Source: Bacillus sp. V59.32b (GTDB taxonomy: Bacteria; Bacillota; Bacilli; Bacillales; DSM-1321). Taken from it: a stretch of DNA of 64,000 nt. The position numbers were made by a program, and so were the translations under genes. Below, one piece after another: positions 52,916 through 61,996 of this stretch; the stretch's first letter is position 1, and every line of letters starts with the position of its first letter. Below the pieces are notes generated by a model. That model searched no databases and was not told the origin of the DNA. It was given only the letters and a program-made list of their open reading frames with translations. The stretch spans positions 46,338 to 110,337 of the forward strand of contig NZ_QVTC01000017.1 of assembly GCF_003429085.1 (NCBI RefSeq), read 5' to 3'.

Positions 52916-53269
52916 TTAGGTTATTTGCTTGTTTGATTCAACTTTCTGCATCTTATGCAACGCGTGTTTAGTTCCCCATTCATGCATGGCTTCTAAAATG
53001 GGTGCCAAACTCCTGCCATATTCAGTAATCGAATATTCAACCTTGGGAGGAACCTGTGGATATACTACACGCAGAATAATATCTTCATTTTCTAATTCTC
53101 GTAACTGGTTTGTCAGCATCTTCTGCGTGATTCCAGGAACACTTCTTTTTAGTTCGTTGAATCTTTGCGTACCTTCCTTTAATAAATGCAATATGATAAT
53201 CGGTTTCCATTTCCCAACTAATATACCTAAAGCATCTTCTACACGGCATAATTCCGGTTCTATTTTCAT
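52916..53269 (-). CDS. HxlR-family transcriptional regulator
   Basis: A 117-residue winged-helix protein with the family signature ([20 protein letters not shown], then [19 protein letters not shown]). HxlR-type regulators respond to electrophiles or thiol stress and usually control a neighbouring oxidoreductase. It is divergent from the luciferase-like gene, with a partial dyad AAGTGCGTACTT in the shared region (around 53315). Control of that gene and its own is probable. Confidence 0.85.
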   Translation of the reverse strand: MKIEPELCRVEDALGILVGKWKPIIILHLLKEGTQRFNELKRSVPGITQKMLTNQLRELENEDIILRVVYPQVPPKVEYSITEYGRSLAPILEAMHEWGTKHALHKMQKVESNKQIT

Positions 53270-53403
53270 CTTAAGTCACCCCAGTAGTATCCTTTTATAT
53301 ACTATACCACTTTTAAGTGCGTACTTTATTAAATGGGGATTGTGAGTAATAATAGCATTGTCAGTCAAAAAACAAAATTATTTATACAGGATGGTTGAAT
53401 CAT

Positions 53404-54462
53404 ATGGAAAAATATCGAATCGACCCAAGCAAGGGTCTTGAATTTGGACTTTATACATTAGGAGATCATCTCCCAAATCCGATCACTGGAAAGCGCATTT
53501 CAGCGAAGCAAAGGATAAATGAAATCATTGAATTGGCTAAGCTTGCTGACCAGGCAGGAATTGATTTTTTTAGTGTAGGTGAAAGCCATCAGGAGTATTT
53601 TACCACTCAGGCACATGCAATCGTTTTGTCAGCCATTGCCCAAGCTACACAAAAAATTAAAATTGGAAGTTCGTCAACAATCATCAGTACATCAGATCCC
53701 GTACGCGTGTATGAGGATTTTGCGACCATAGATTTGATCTCTGATGGTCGTGCAGAGATTATTGCTGGCCGTGCATCCCGTGTTGGGCTGTATGAACTGT
53801 TAGGCTACAACCTAAGTGATTATGAAGCGTTATTTGAGGAAAAATTTGATTTATTGCTTAAGCTCAATGAAGAAGAAGTAGTTAATTGGAGCGGGAATTT
53901 CCGTGAGCCGTTAAGGAATGCTGAAATTCTCCCGAGACCTAAAGACGGGTCACTTCCTATTTGGCGTGCGGTTGGCGGTACGCGTGCAAGTGCGATGAAG
54001 GCTGGTTATGCAGGAGTCCCCATGATGTTGGCTGCATTGGGAGGTCCTTCTAGTCTCTTTAAACATTCCATTGACGCTTACCGGGAGGTTGCCAAGAGTA
54101 ACGGTTTTGACCCGGCCGCTCTGCCGGTTGGGACAACAGGATTTTTCTTTGCTGCAGAAACAACACAAGAAGCAATGAGAGCGATGTATCCTTATATTAA
54201 TGAAGGCATGAAGTTGACAAACGGACAAGGTTTTCCAAAACAGGCATTTGCACAGGCAACAGACAAACGCAGTGTCATAAATGTCGGCAGTCCCCAGGAA
54301 ATCATTGAAAAAATCCTGTATCAGCATGAGTTATTCGGTCATCAGCGGTATCTGGCGCAAATGGATTTTGGCGGCATGCCATTTGATTGGTTAGTAAAGA
54401 ACATTGAAATTATCGGAACTGAAATTTTACCAGCCATAAGAAAATATACAGCAACAAAATAG
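53404..54462 (+). CDS. LLM-class flavin-dependent oxidoreductase
   Basis: A 352-residue bacterial-luciferase-like monooxygenase (TIM barrel). Features are FSVGESHQEYFTTQAHAIVL near residue 55, the STSDPVRVYEDFATIDLISDGR segment (split here as TSDPVRVYEDFA and DLISDGRAEI) near 95-115, and LPIWRAVGGTRASAMKAG near 183. It uses reduced FMN, and the next gene encodes an FMN reductase that could supply it. The ATG at 53404 follows AGGATGG; a TTG at 53395 is an alternative. The HxlR regulator is divergent. Confidence 0.87.
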   Translation: MEKYRIDPSKGLEFGLYTLGDHLPNPITGKRISAKQRINEIIELAKLADQAGIDFFSVGESHQEYFTTQAHAIVLSAIAQATQKIKIGSSSTIISTSDPVRVYEDFATIDLISDGRAEIIAGRASRVGLYELLGYNLSDYEALFEEKFDLLLKLNEEEVVNWSGNFREPLRNAEILPRPKDGSLPIWRAVGGTRASAMKAGYAGVPMMLAALGGPSSLFKHSIDAYREVAKSNGFDPAALPVGTTGFFFAAETTQEAMRAMYPYINEGMKLTNGQGFPKQAFAQATDKRSVINVGSPQEIIEKILYQHELFGHQRYLAQMDFGGMPFDWLVKNIEIIGTEILPAIRKYTATK

Positions 54463-54474
54463 GAGGCAATCATC

Positions 54475-55041
54475 ATGAAAATCGTTGGGATTTCTGGCTC
54501 AATCGTAGGCTCTAAAACACGGACTGCAATGGACTACACATTAAAAACAGTCAAAGAAAAGTATCCAGACGCAGAAGTAACACTAATAGATTTAGCGGAT
54601 TACGACATTCAATTTAGTGATGGACGAAACTACATGGAATATGAGGGTGATACAGGATTCATCACAAAAACCATTATGGAAGCGGATGCCATTATCATAG
54701 GTACTCCTATTTTCCAGGCATCCATCCCAGCGACGTTAAAAAACATTTTTGATCTGCTACCTGTTAATGCTTTTCGTGATAAAGTCGTGAGTATGCTTGT
54801 AACAGCTGGCACACCAAAGCACTACTTAATTATTGAGCAAAATTTAAAACCGATTTTAGCTTATATGAAAGCACAAATTGTTCAAACGTATGTATTTATC
54901 GAGGAAAAGGACTTTCATCGTAAAGAAATTGTCAATGATGATGTGCTCTTTCGAATTGAACGTTTAGTGGAAGATACTGTTATGTTAACTGAAACTTATA
55001 CAAAAATTCGCGAAAAAAAAGAAGAGCAATATGATTTTTAA
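54475..55041 (+). CDS. NAD(P)H-dependent FMN reductase
   Basis: A 188-residue flavodoxin-like reductase. The FMN phosphate loop is GISGSIVGSKTRTAMDY at the N-terminus, and the IIIGTPIFQASIPATLKNIF segment near 78 is typical of the SsuE/azoreductase group. It lies 12 bases after the luciferase-like gene and probably forms a two-component monooxygenase with it. GGAGG before the ATG. A terminator follows at 55044. Confidence 0.87.
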   Translation: MKIVGISGSIVGSKTRTAMDYTLKTVKEKYPDAEVTLIDLADYDIQFSDGRNYMEYEGDTGFITKTIMEADAIIIGTPIFQASIPATLKNIFDLLPVNAFRDKVVSMLVTAGTPKHYLIIEQNLKPILAYMKAQIVQTYVFIEEKDFHRKEIVNDDVLFRIERLVEDTVMLTETYTKIREKKEEQYDF

Positions 55042-55043
55042 AA

Positions 55044-55090
55044 CAAGAAAGCATCAACTCTTTTGGGAAGTTGATTGCTTTTTTGTTTTA
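55044..55090 (+). terminator. rho-independent terminator
   Basis: Stem AAGCATCAACT/AGTTGATTGCTT (one bulge) followed by TTTTTTGTTTT. Confidence 0.75.
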
Positions 55091-55136
55091 ATTTTACTAT
55101 AAAAGAATGTGAGGGTTTACACTTAAAGTAATGGGT

Positions 55137-55200
55137 GCTTGAGTTAAAGATCCAGCTGCCGAACCAAGCAGCTTTTCTTATGAGCTATAGGTGACAGGTT
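55137..55200 (+). repeat. intergenic repeat, copy A
   Basis: The sequence around CAGCTGCCGAACCAAGCAGC recurs at 55761-55820 with the same flanks (CTTGAGTKAAAGAT before, TTTTCTTRTGAGCTA-like after). It has a short hairpin and flanks the DinB pseudogene. Confidence 0.65.
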
Positions 55201-55273
55201 AGTGAAGAAAAAGGGATTTTTAGGTTGGTTGACGAATAAAAACTCTTTAGGAAAAACTTAGGGGGGTACGACA

Positions 55274-55726
55274 ATGGAAAATGTAATAGATGGAATCAAT
55301 CGTTGGATAGGTTTTATACCAGAAGAGTTCAACCAGATGACAGAAAAAGAATTAAATCATCGACCATTGACACACAAATGGTCTAAAAAAGAGATTTTAG
55401 GACATCTATGCGATTCAGCAGTAAACAATATGAATAGGTTTATAAAGATTCAGTATGAGGAACAACCATATGTTATACAATCTTACAATCAAGACCAATG
55501 GGTATTAATTCAGAAGTATCAGGATCGACCATTGGATGAGGTAATTAACCTTTTTTGTACATTAAATAAGCAAATCATAAATATAATAGCCAATACTCCA
55601 AACGATAAATTATCAAATCTTTGTGATATAGGAAATAATCAACAACAATCATTAGAGTAGCTAATAAAAGATTATCTGAACCATATGGAACATCATATTA
55701 ACAACCAAATTCTAATTACAAGATAA
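55274..55726 (+). pseudogene. DinB-family gene with amber stop
   Basis: An ATG at 55274 (GGGGGG upstream) opens a DinB-like four-helix protein (THKWSKKEILGHLCDSAVNN near residue 35). A TAG at 55658-55660 (codon 129) interrupts it. The same frame then continues with LIKDYLNHMEHHINNQI and a TAA at 55724, which is the expected C-terminal helix with the metal-binding His residues. Trp (TGG) at the stop is likely ancestral. The truncated form would lose its metal site. Confidence 0.75.
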
Positions 55727-55760
55727 AGTGTTGTATGATTATTCTATTCAAAGTATGGAT

Positions 55761-55820
55761 ACTTGAGTGAAAGATTCAGCTGCCGAACCAGGCAGTTTTT
55801 CTTGTTGAGCTAGCGGCACA
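55761..55820 (+). repeat. intergenic repeat, copy B
   Basis: Second copy of the 55137 element (CAGCTGCCGAACCAGGCAG core). Confidence 0.65.
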
Positions 55821-55871
55821 GTTTAGTTCCAGAACATATCAGTTAGGAGCCTTTCTACTATCAGAAATTTT

Positions 55872-56840
55872 TCACACAGTGATGATAACTTTTCCTTGAG
55901 CGTGTCCTTCTTCAAAATACCTGAAAGCTTCGGGCACTTCACTCAATTTATAACATCTGTCAATAACCGGCTGTACTTTGCCGTCTTCAATAAGTTCTTT
56001 TATATAATTCAGGTCTTTTTGGTTTGACCTTTGTAACATGTTACCCATTTTCTTACTCCCGGTCATTGATATCAAGGGCCCAAGGACCATGGTTTGAAAC
56101 ATCCCCGCCCCGGAACCTCCGACGTGAACAAAAGTTCCATTTGGACTTAATGCACGCTTATAAGCTGAAATCGGTTGATATCCGTTAAATGCAAGAATCA
56201 GGTCATAACTCTCCTTATTTTGGGCGAAATCTTCTTTTGAATAGTCCACGCAAAAGTCTGTTCCAATCGAACGCAAGATCCCTAAATTTCTCGTGCTGCA
56301 CACACCCGTTACCTCAGCCCCAAATGATTTGGCAATCTGTACCGCGAAAGTCCCTACACCTCCGGAGGCCCCATTAATCAATACCTTCTGACCTGATTGA
56401 ATCTTTCCTTTATTCCTTAGACCCTGCAAGGCTGTGACTCCCGCCATGGGTACCGCAGCTGCTTCCTCAAAGGACATATTGGCTGGTTTTAATGCTAATG
56501 CATCTTCGGGAACAGATACATATTCAGCAAAACCACCCCAGCCACAACCGGATAGGTCTCCGAATACATCATCGCCTGGTTGAAACTGCTTAACATCTTT
56601 GCCAACAGCTTCAACTTTTCCTGCTATGTCACCTCCCGGTATGGAGTATTTGGGTTTTAGAAGACCAAAAGCAAAGCGGGCTAAGAACGGTTCCCCTTTC
56701 AAAAGAACCAGGTTACCATAATTCACGGATGCTGCATGAATTTTTACTAGTACTTGATTGTCCGCAGGAATAGGTTTTTCCACCTCTGTTAATTCAAGAA
56801 CATCAGGTGGACCATATTTGTTACAAATTATAGCTTTCAT
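55872..56840 (-). CDS. zinc-free MDR-family oxidoreductase (quinone-oxidoreductase-like)
   Basis: A 322-residue medium-chain dehydrogenase. The N-terminal GroES-like domain (NKYGPPDVLELTEVEKP) is followed by the NADPH Rossmann fold with INGASGGVGTFAVQIAKSFG near residue 150. The catalytic zinc cysteine of alcohol dehydrogenases is absent, as in NADPH:quinone reductases. GGAGG before the ATG. It is a single gene. Substrates may be quinones or enones. Confidence 0.85.
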   Translation of the reverse strand: MKAIICNKYGPPDVLELTEVEKPIPADNQVLVKIHAASVNYGNLVLLKGEPFLARFAFGLLKPKYSIPGGDIAGKVEAVGKDVKQFQPGDDVFGDLSGCGWGGFAEYVSVPEDALALKPANMSFEEAAAVPMAGVTALQGLRNKGKIQSGQKVLINGASGGVGTFAVQIAKSFGAEVTGVCSTRNLGILRSIGTDFCVDYSKEDFAQNKESYDLILAFNGYQPISAYKRALSPNGTFVHVGGSGAGMFQTMVLGPLISMTGSKKMGNMLQRSNQKDLNYIKELIEDGKVQPVIDRCYKLSEVPEAFRYFEEGHAQGKVIITV

Positions 56841-57081
56841 AAATATTCCTCCTGATTTCTTTCGGATATTTTCAAAAAAACGATAATGACTCTAATTAAA
56901 AGATATTCCAGTTCGAGAAACAAATACCTCATTATGAAAACGAAAGGGTATTGTCTAATTTTGTTGAAACAAAGGAATTGAAGAAGATTTGTTGAATAAA
57001 AATCTATCATACAAATATGCCTTATGTCGTTATTCAATCCACTAACCGGGTCTTTTCTTCAATAAGTAGAATGAATATATT

Positions 57082-57125
57082 CAACAATCAGGCGTAGTTC
57101 TTTAATAAGGAATCAGCTTTTTCAC
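57082..57125 (+). repeat. dispersed repeat segment (CAATCAGGCG...TTTAATAAGG)
   Basis: CAATCAGGCGTAGTTCTTTA and following bases match the segment at 61748-61785. It lies in the 56841-57262 gap, which otherwise has no supported gene. Confidence 0.6.
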
Positions 57126-57262
57126 AGTTAGGTCTTGTTGTATGGAGAAGTTAAATATGACTGTATTTTGAATTTAGTGCTTTAAATAATTAAACAAAGG
57201 ATTATTTAACTTTTTGAAGAAGAGTTGAATGCTAAACAATTAGAAGGATGGAGGCTTTCGGG

Positions 57263-57742
57263 ATGTTGAAACTGTTTCAATATAACTGGCAAGTTCGTGA
57301 GGATTGGTTTACATGGTGCGAAGCCGTACCGGAAGAAGAATTATTAAAGAAACGGGTTGGTGGGGTCGGCAGTATCCTATTTACCCTGTTTCATATCGTG
57401 GATGTTGAATACAGTTGGATTTTAGGTTTGCAAGGAGAACCGGAACCTAAGGAGCCACCGTTTGAGACTTATGCCAGCTTACAAAAAGTGAAAGATCTTT
57501 CAAGACAATATCATAGGGAAGTGGAGCCATTTGTGACATCTTGGACAAACGAAATGGAATCCCGGACGCTCTCAGAAACCGATTCCCAAGGGGAAACAGT
57601 CAGCTTCAGGCACGGAGAGATCATGCGTCATGTCATTGCTCACGAAATACACCATATAGGACAGTTATCTGTGTGGGCACGTGAAATAGGAAGGAAGCCT
57701 GTTACCGCGAACATGATTGGAAGAAGATTATTCAACAATTAA
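57263..57742 (+). CDS. DinB-family protein (putative metal-dependent)
   Basis: A 159-residue four-helix-bundle protein of the DinB/YfiT superfamily. The metal-binding His triad is visible: TLFHIVDVEYSWI near residue 45 and MRHVIAHEIHHIGQLSVW near 130. The ATG at 57263 has GATGGAGG upstream. Family members include bacillithiol S-transferases and many of unknown role. It stands alone. Confidence 0.82.
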   Translation: MLKLFQYNWQVREDWFTWCEAVPEEELLKKRVGGVGSILFTLFHIVDVEYSWILGLQGEPEPKEPPFETYASLQKVKDLSRQYHREVEPFVTSWTNEMESRTLSETDSQGETVSFRHGEIMRHVIAHEIHHIGQLSVWAREIGRKPVTANMIGRRLFNN

Positions 57743-58055
57743 CCAAAATAAACTCTGACCACTCTGTAACATTAGGAAAAAAAGCATAAATCAGAGCAGT
57801 TTGTCCTTAGTATACAGACACTAATTACAAGGGAATATGCATATTTGGGTGGGAAATTAAGACTTCAATTCTATAGCTAATATGTTTTAGGAAGGTGGAC
57901 ATACTTTATACATTAGAATGGCTTGGTTAATGACGTAAAATATTAATTAAACTTAACAACCGATTTCTATTATAAGTCACTAACCGAAAAATGAGCATAT
58001 TGTATAGTTCTTGTCTTCTCAACAGATACTATGAAAGTTAGAAAGGGGAGATAGA
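57743..58055. other. gap without recognised gene
   Basis: About 310 AT-rich bases; no open frame, RNA gene or repeat could be supported. Confidence 0.45.
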
Positions 58056-58150
58056 ATGCCCCAAAAAGAAAAAGCTCCAAATCTCATAGAACAGCCTTTA
58101 ATTCAACAGGCACTACTGAAGCTGGATTTAAAAAGGATACTAAGAAGTGA
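58056..58150 (+). pseudogene. possible frameshifted small gene
   Basis: AAAGGGGAG precedes an ATG at 58056. The ATG frame gives a 44-residue peptide of unusual composition, while another frame of the same stretch reads as a coherent small basic protein (PKRKSSKSHRTAFNSTGTTE then AGFKKDTKK and TGA at 58148). One missing base near the start would join them. It is probably a decayed small gene; family not recognised. Confidence 0.35.
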
Positions 58151-58272
58151 AAACTATCGAGTAAACCTAAAATTGGAGAGACAATCGTAGGAGATGACGG
58201 AATAACTGGTCGAACTAGATAGTCATCATACCGATCACATCCATAGACTACTCTAATCAGGAGATGAAAAGA

Positions 58273-58419
58273 ATGAAAACAAAGGATGACTTTTCAGAGG
58301 GAGCCAAAGTAACAAAAGACAATCAAATATTTGGAACACCTAATAGTAAGAGTAAGAATGGAACAGGCGACTCACCAAATGATAATGTTGGTAATAATAA
58401 AAGTGAACGTAACGAGTAG
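58273..58419 (+). CDS. small polar protein, 48 aa, unknown
   Basis: AGGAGATG precedes the ATG at 58273 (an in-frame ATG at 58264 overlaps the site). The product is polar and rich in Lys, Asn, Ser and Gly (starts MKTKDDFSEGAKVTKDNQ, ends NNKSERNE), probably disordered, and is followed at once by a terminator. It looks like other small stress or sporulation proteins in bacilli. Confidence 0.6.
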   Translation: MKTKDDFSEGAKVTKDNQIFGTPNSKSKNGTGDSPNDNVGNNKSERNE

Positions 58420-58422
58420 ACT

Positions 58423-58453
58423 GGCAGCCGAGAATTTCTTGGCTGTTTTTTTA
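58423..58453 (+). terminator. rho-independent terminator
   Basis: Stem GGCAGCC/GGCTGTT followed by T7. Confidence 0.75.
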
Positions 58454-58558
58454 TTCATTATTTTATGCCTTTTTGAGCTACCCAGTCGTATTAGTAAAAC
58501 TTCCTAAAATTATTTTGACATATGAAAGTATAGACGGGATGGGATTTCTTTGAGAGTA

Positions 58559-58738
58559 TGAATATATACCCATATGAAAGAGGGTATAGGGCATTCGATT
58601 TGATTATTATTGGAGCTGGTCAAGCGGGTTTATCTATGGGATAGCAACTTTCCAAAACTAGCAAATACCCGGAACAGTATGAATATACATTTGATTTACT
58701 ATTTCAATTGTATAGAGAGATATTTTTAAAGATTAATT
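58559..58738 (+). pseudogene. N-terminal fragment of a flavin-dependent monooxygenase
   Basis: From an ATG at 58559 the frame encodes a FAD-binding start (FDLIIIGAGQAGLSMG) and then TAG at 58640-58642 where family members have Tyr (GYQLSKT). After the stop the same frame continues for a short way (QLSKTSKYPEQYEYTFDLLF) and ends at TAA. Most of the gene is deleted. Confidence 0.65.
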
Positions 58739-58739
58739 A

Positions 58740-59516
58740 ATGGAAGGAAGGTTATTGTTTTTGTTAATATTTCGTAGGCTAGTAAATAGGATAAGTAAGG
58801 TCAATAATACATTTATTTTCGTTTCGACTATTTTAGTTATAGCGGTTAGCACTTTTGTAATGAGAAAAATAGAACCCGATACATTTCCAAGTTTATTTGA
58901 TTCTTTGTGGTGGGTTATGACAACGATGACTACTGTTGGTTATGGAGATTTTTATCCCACAAGCGTAGGCGGCCGGATTTTCGCCATGGCATTATACATA
59001 ATAGGGATCGGTATCTTAGGAGTTGTAATAGGAAAAATCGTTGATTCGTTTGGTACTTTCAAACGTTTGAAAGGGGAAGGTAAATTGAGATATAAGGGAA
59101 AAAATCATATTGTAATTGTTGGTTGGTCAAAGAAAGCAGAGTATGCGGTGAAGGGAATTCTTTCTACTAAGGACTCTGACGTTGTGATCATTGATGAATT
59201 GGATAAAGAGCCTTTTGAACACGACAGAGTTCATTTCGTTGCTGGTGATGCTGCTACAGAGAATACAATAGATATGGCGAATATTAAGGAAGCCAAATCT
59301 GTCATTATTTTTGCTGATGATAAGATTGATAATCCATTATTGGTTGATGGGAAGAGTATGTTGCTAGCAGCCTCTATAGAACAATACGCACCAAATGTAA
59401 AAACAATTATAGAAGTAATAAAGGAAGAGCATCTTAGAGGTTTTACTCACGTTAAAGTGGATGAATTTATCTTATCTAATGAACTTGTTTCTAGTAGAGC
59501 TGTTGCCTCTTTATAA
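58740..59516 (+). CDS. potassium channel with TrkA-N (RCK) domain, YugO-like
   Basis: A 258-residue membrane protein. Two helices flank a pore with selectivity filter TTVGYGD near residue 63. A cytoplasmic RCK domain follows (HIVIVGWSKKAEYAVKGIL near 122, the GxGxxG-like nucleotide-binding start, then FVAGDAATENTIDMA). It is K+-selective and ligand-gated by analogy to MthK and YugO, which in B. subtilis supports electrical signalling in biofilms. The C-terminus stops soon after the first RCK lobe, shorter than YugO (about 328 aa), so truncation is possible. The ribosome site before the ATG is poor; an internal start is possible. Confidence 0.8.
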   Translation: MEGRLLFLLIFRRLVNRISKVNNTFIFVSTILVIAVSTFVMRKIEPDTFPSLFDSLWWVMTTMTTVGYGDFYPTSVGGRIFAMALYIIGIGILGVVIGKIVDSFGTFKRLKGEGKLRYKGKNHIVIVGWSKKAEYAVKGILSTKDSDVVIIDELDKEPFEHDRVHFVAGDAATENTIDMANIKEAKSVIIFADDKIDNPLLVDGKSMLLAASIEQYAPNVKTIIEVIKEEHLRGFTHVKVDEFILSNELVSSRAVASL

Positions 59517-60091
59517 AATAAAAAGAGCCTTGTTGGCAATGGATTATTAATAGCAGAGTAAATAATGCATCATTAAGTATTTTATTGATTACGGGAATAT
59601 TCAACCCTTATGCAAACCGCATTTGGTCATAGATCCTCATCATAAATGAAGGTTTCCTTAATGAACGTTTGGAAATAGGAGCTGATTAACATCATCTTTT
59701 TAAGAGGAGCTGCCATCTCTTATTAATTAGCTTGGGGTGTGACATCTTTATTTAACGATAGTAATTATAAAAAGGAATCGATAATATATATAAGTCTGAT
59801 CATTAATAATACGTTTGATAATTAGTAAAAAGTTTGATTAAAATCCTGGTTAATGTGCAGGATTTTTTTGTTAAGCAATCGGGTCAGATTGTGGAACAGT
59901 GCCTAAAAAAATGGGATATTTATGTTGAAATACAGATAAGATTGTGAAGTAGGTTCACCATATGTCTATGCTTTAATTAGGATATCACTTAGGTTCATTA
60001 TTAGGGGAAACATTTAGTTGGTAAGACGTACTTAAAGATTAGAAAATGGAAAAAAAGGCAGAAGACGAAGATAGAAAGGAACGGTAAAAAT
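59517..60091. other. gap with one dispersed repeat
   Basis: No supported gene. A short hairpin region near 59820-59870 and the repeat copy at 59881-59902 are the only recognisable items. Confidence 0.45.
59881..59902 (+). repeat. dispersed repeat, copy 3
   Basis: GGGTCAGATTGTGGAACAGT, matching 52412 and 52829. Confidence 0.75.
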
Positions 60092-60308
60092 TGAACTGGA
60101 TTATTACAACAGCAGGTATAATTATTATTGGGATAGTGTTTTAATTTCAGGGTTGTTAGTAGTAGTAAAAGAAGTAAAGAACAAGGAAAATTCAATTTTC
60201 ATTATTATACTCGACATTTTTTCTTCAGTTCCTGTGACTAGCGAAGGAACTCGAATTTGGTTCGGAGTACTCTTAATAGTCGTCGGTTTATTATTGTTTT
60301 TAATGTAG
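60092..60308 (+). pseudogene. frameshifted small membrane protein
   Basis: A TTG at 60092 (GAACGG upstream) starts a hydrophobic peptide (NWIITTAGIIIIGIV) that stops after 17 residues. A second frame continues with LISGLLVVVKEVKNKENS, FSSVPVTSEGTRIWFGVLLI and VVGLLLFLM before TAG at 60306. The join needs a small shift in a T run near 60138. Together they would make a two-helix membrane protein of about 70 residues. Confidence 0.5.
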
Positions 60309-60479
60309 TAATACAAATCAAAATGATGAATATTGGGTTTAGCAAATATCCAGTTGTATTATCTCTGCGAGTTAGGGCTCTCAAACGAACGAGGCAGGAT
60401 AGTTAAAATGTTTTTCTATAAATAAATTCAACACTATTGTTGATAGTTTCTAGATTTTAAGGAGAGGGAATTTAAAACT

Positions 60480-60941
60480 ATGACAGAAATTACATTCTTA
60501 GCTTCTTCAAAGCCATTTGAAATACCAGATGAAATGGAAGAACACAATAATCGAATAGTATTTGAACTTGAGGAAGATGCGATCTTTTTCTCTGTTCAAA
60601 AGGTTGATGATTATTGGAAGAAAAAAATTAAAGGGTTGTTTTCTTTGCCCTACGTTTATGAAGTAAATGGAGTTGGAAATCGTCTTTTTCTAACGTACCT
60701 TGATAAATATATGGAATCAGGAGATGCGTTGGAAATTTACCAAGTACCAAATCAACACGCATTCAAAAATTACAAACAAAGGATGGAAGAACGTCCTGAG
60801 CCGATTGAAGTAAATGTGGGCAGTCATACTTACCGGAACATTTATGGTTTATATCAGTTAAATACTAAAAAGTGGTTAGATGATTTAAACCACCGAAATT
60901 ACATTACACATCATGGTATTACCACATTTGTTAAGTATTAA
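60480..60941 (+). CDS. hypothetical protein, 153 aa
   Basis: A soluble acidic/aromatic protein (starts MTEITFLASSKPFEIPDEME; contains KNYKQRMEERPEPIEVNVGS). AAGGAGAGGG lies rather far (about 13 bases) upstream. The middle and C-terminus are rich in Tyr and Asn. It resembles proteins of unknown function in the B. cereus group. No catalytic motif is seen. It sits between two decayed genes. Confidence 0.65.
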   Translation: MTEITFLASSKPFEIPDEMEEHNNRIVFELEEDAIFFSVQKVDDYWKKKIKGLFSLPYVYEVNGVGNRLFLTYLDKYMESGDALEIYQVPNQHAFKNYKQRMEERPEPIEVNVGSHTYRNIYGLYQLNTKKWLDDLNHRNYITHHGITTFVKY

Positions 60942-60952
60942 CTGTAGGTCAT

Positions 60953-61315
60953 TAATCAATTTCATATTTTCAGACAATTAGAGGCGTAGATGCGGAAAAT
61001 CTGTACTATATAGATGAAAATGAACACTTGTATCAAGTTAATAAACAAAACGGTAATGAAACGAGAATAACAGATCAAAAGTTTTCATCGATACACGTAG
61101 ATGAAAATTGGATCTATTACTTGAATTCAGGTGATAACTATCATTTATATAAAATGAAGAAAAATGGAGAAGACAATCAATTATTAGTGAAACAAGAGAT
61201 ATCAGATATACATCTATTAGATAATTGGATTTACTCTAAAATAGATGGAAATCAAGATATTTATCGAGTTAAAACAGACGGGACAGAAAATCGTTTGTTT
61301 TCAAAGCATATCTAA
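60953..61315 (+). pseudogene. C-terminal fragment of a DUF5050-type beta-propeller protein
   Basis: An open frame without a proper start (an in-frame TTG lies at 61028) carries repeated units such as ENLYYIDENEHLYQVNKQNG, then NWIYYLNSGD and NWIYSKIDGNQDIYRVKTDG. These WIYY/LY-K-NG repeats are typical of DUF5050 propellers, which are usually secreted. The N-terminal part and any signal peptide are missing. Confidence 0.6.
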
Positions 61316-61340
61316 AAGCATTTATAAATTAAAAGTAAAA

Positions 61341-61370
61341 AAGCACTGTTTCTGGCAGTGGTTTTTTATT
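61341..61370 (+). terminator. short hairpin terminator
   Basis: Stem CACTG/CAGTG followed by GTTTTTTATT, just before the intron fragment. Confidence 0.6.
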
Positions 61371-61373
61371 GTT

Positions 61374-61670
61374 GTGCGCCTGGCATAGGCGCAGTCTGTG
61401 CGAGTGCCGAACTATGAAGGCAGTAGTGATTGTTAGCATAACACATGGGTATCCACTGTGACGTGGAATCTGAAGGAAGCGGGCAGAAAATTCCGCTCTG
61501 AGAAACACGAACTTCATATAAGGCTAGGTGGCCACTGGAAGTCTACAACACAGGACAAAGTCCTTATTGCCAAAGGTGACACAGAGTAAGTAAAGCAGAT
61601 AAGTGAGACTGTGTTCGTATCCGGGGAGGTCTGATATAGAAACACGAAGATCCCTTTGTAACCTGTCCAG
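61374..61670 (+). mobile_element. 5' fragment of a group II intron
   Basis: It begins GTGCGCC, like bacterial group II introns (GUGYG), and carries domain I sequence typical of them: CATAGGCGCAGTCTGTGCGA, CCGAACTATGAAGGCAG and GACAAAGTCCTTATTGCC. The region GTTCGTATCCGGGGAGGTCT follows before the match fades near 61670. No intron-encoded protein or domain V/VI is found nearby, so only the 5' part is left. Confidence 0.75.
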
Positions 61671-61734
61671 AAATAATAGGGGAAAATCTTTTGTTGTTCA
61701 ACTTACAGATGCTTTTCTTCAATAAAATATCAGT

Positions 61735-61813
61735 AATGATCTTCCGAAATCAGGCGCAATTCTTTAATAAGGAATGCGCCTTTTCACATTAAACCCAGAG
61801 TGTGGAATAACAC
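61735..61813 (+). repeat. dispersed repeat, long copy
   Basis: Contains ATGATCTTCC, AATCAGGCGCAATTCTTTA, the palindromic GGCGCA/TGCGCC pair and GTGTGGAATAACACC. Parts recur at 52412, 52829, 57082, 59881 and 63811. Confidence 0.7.
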
Positions 61814-61996
61814 CATTTTTTAAAAGTCTAATATTGTCCTATTACCACAAATCTTAAGGAGGGAACGGTATTTCAGTAACAAAAACAGGAAAATAAAATA
61901 TGGATCTGTTTTTTTTCAGTATTAATAAAGGATTTTAGCATTTAATGTCAAAATAATTGAAGGATGGTAGCTAACGTTGACGAAAGAGGGGAGTTT

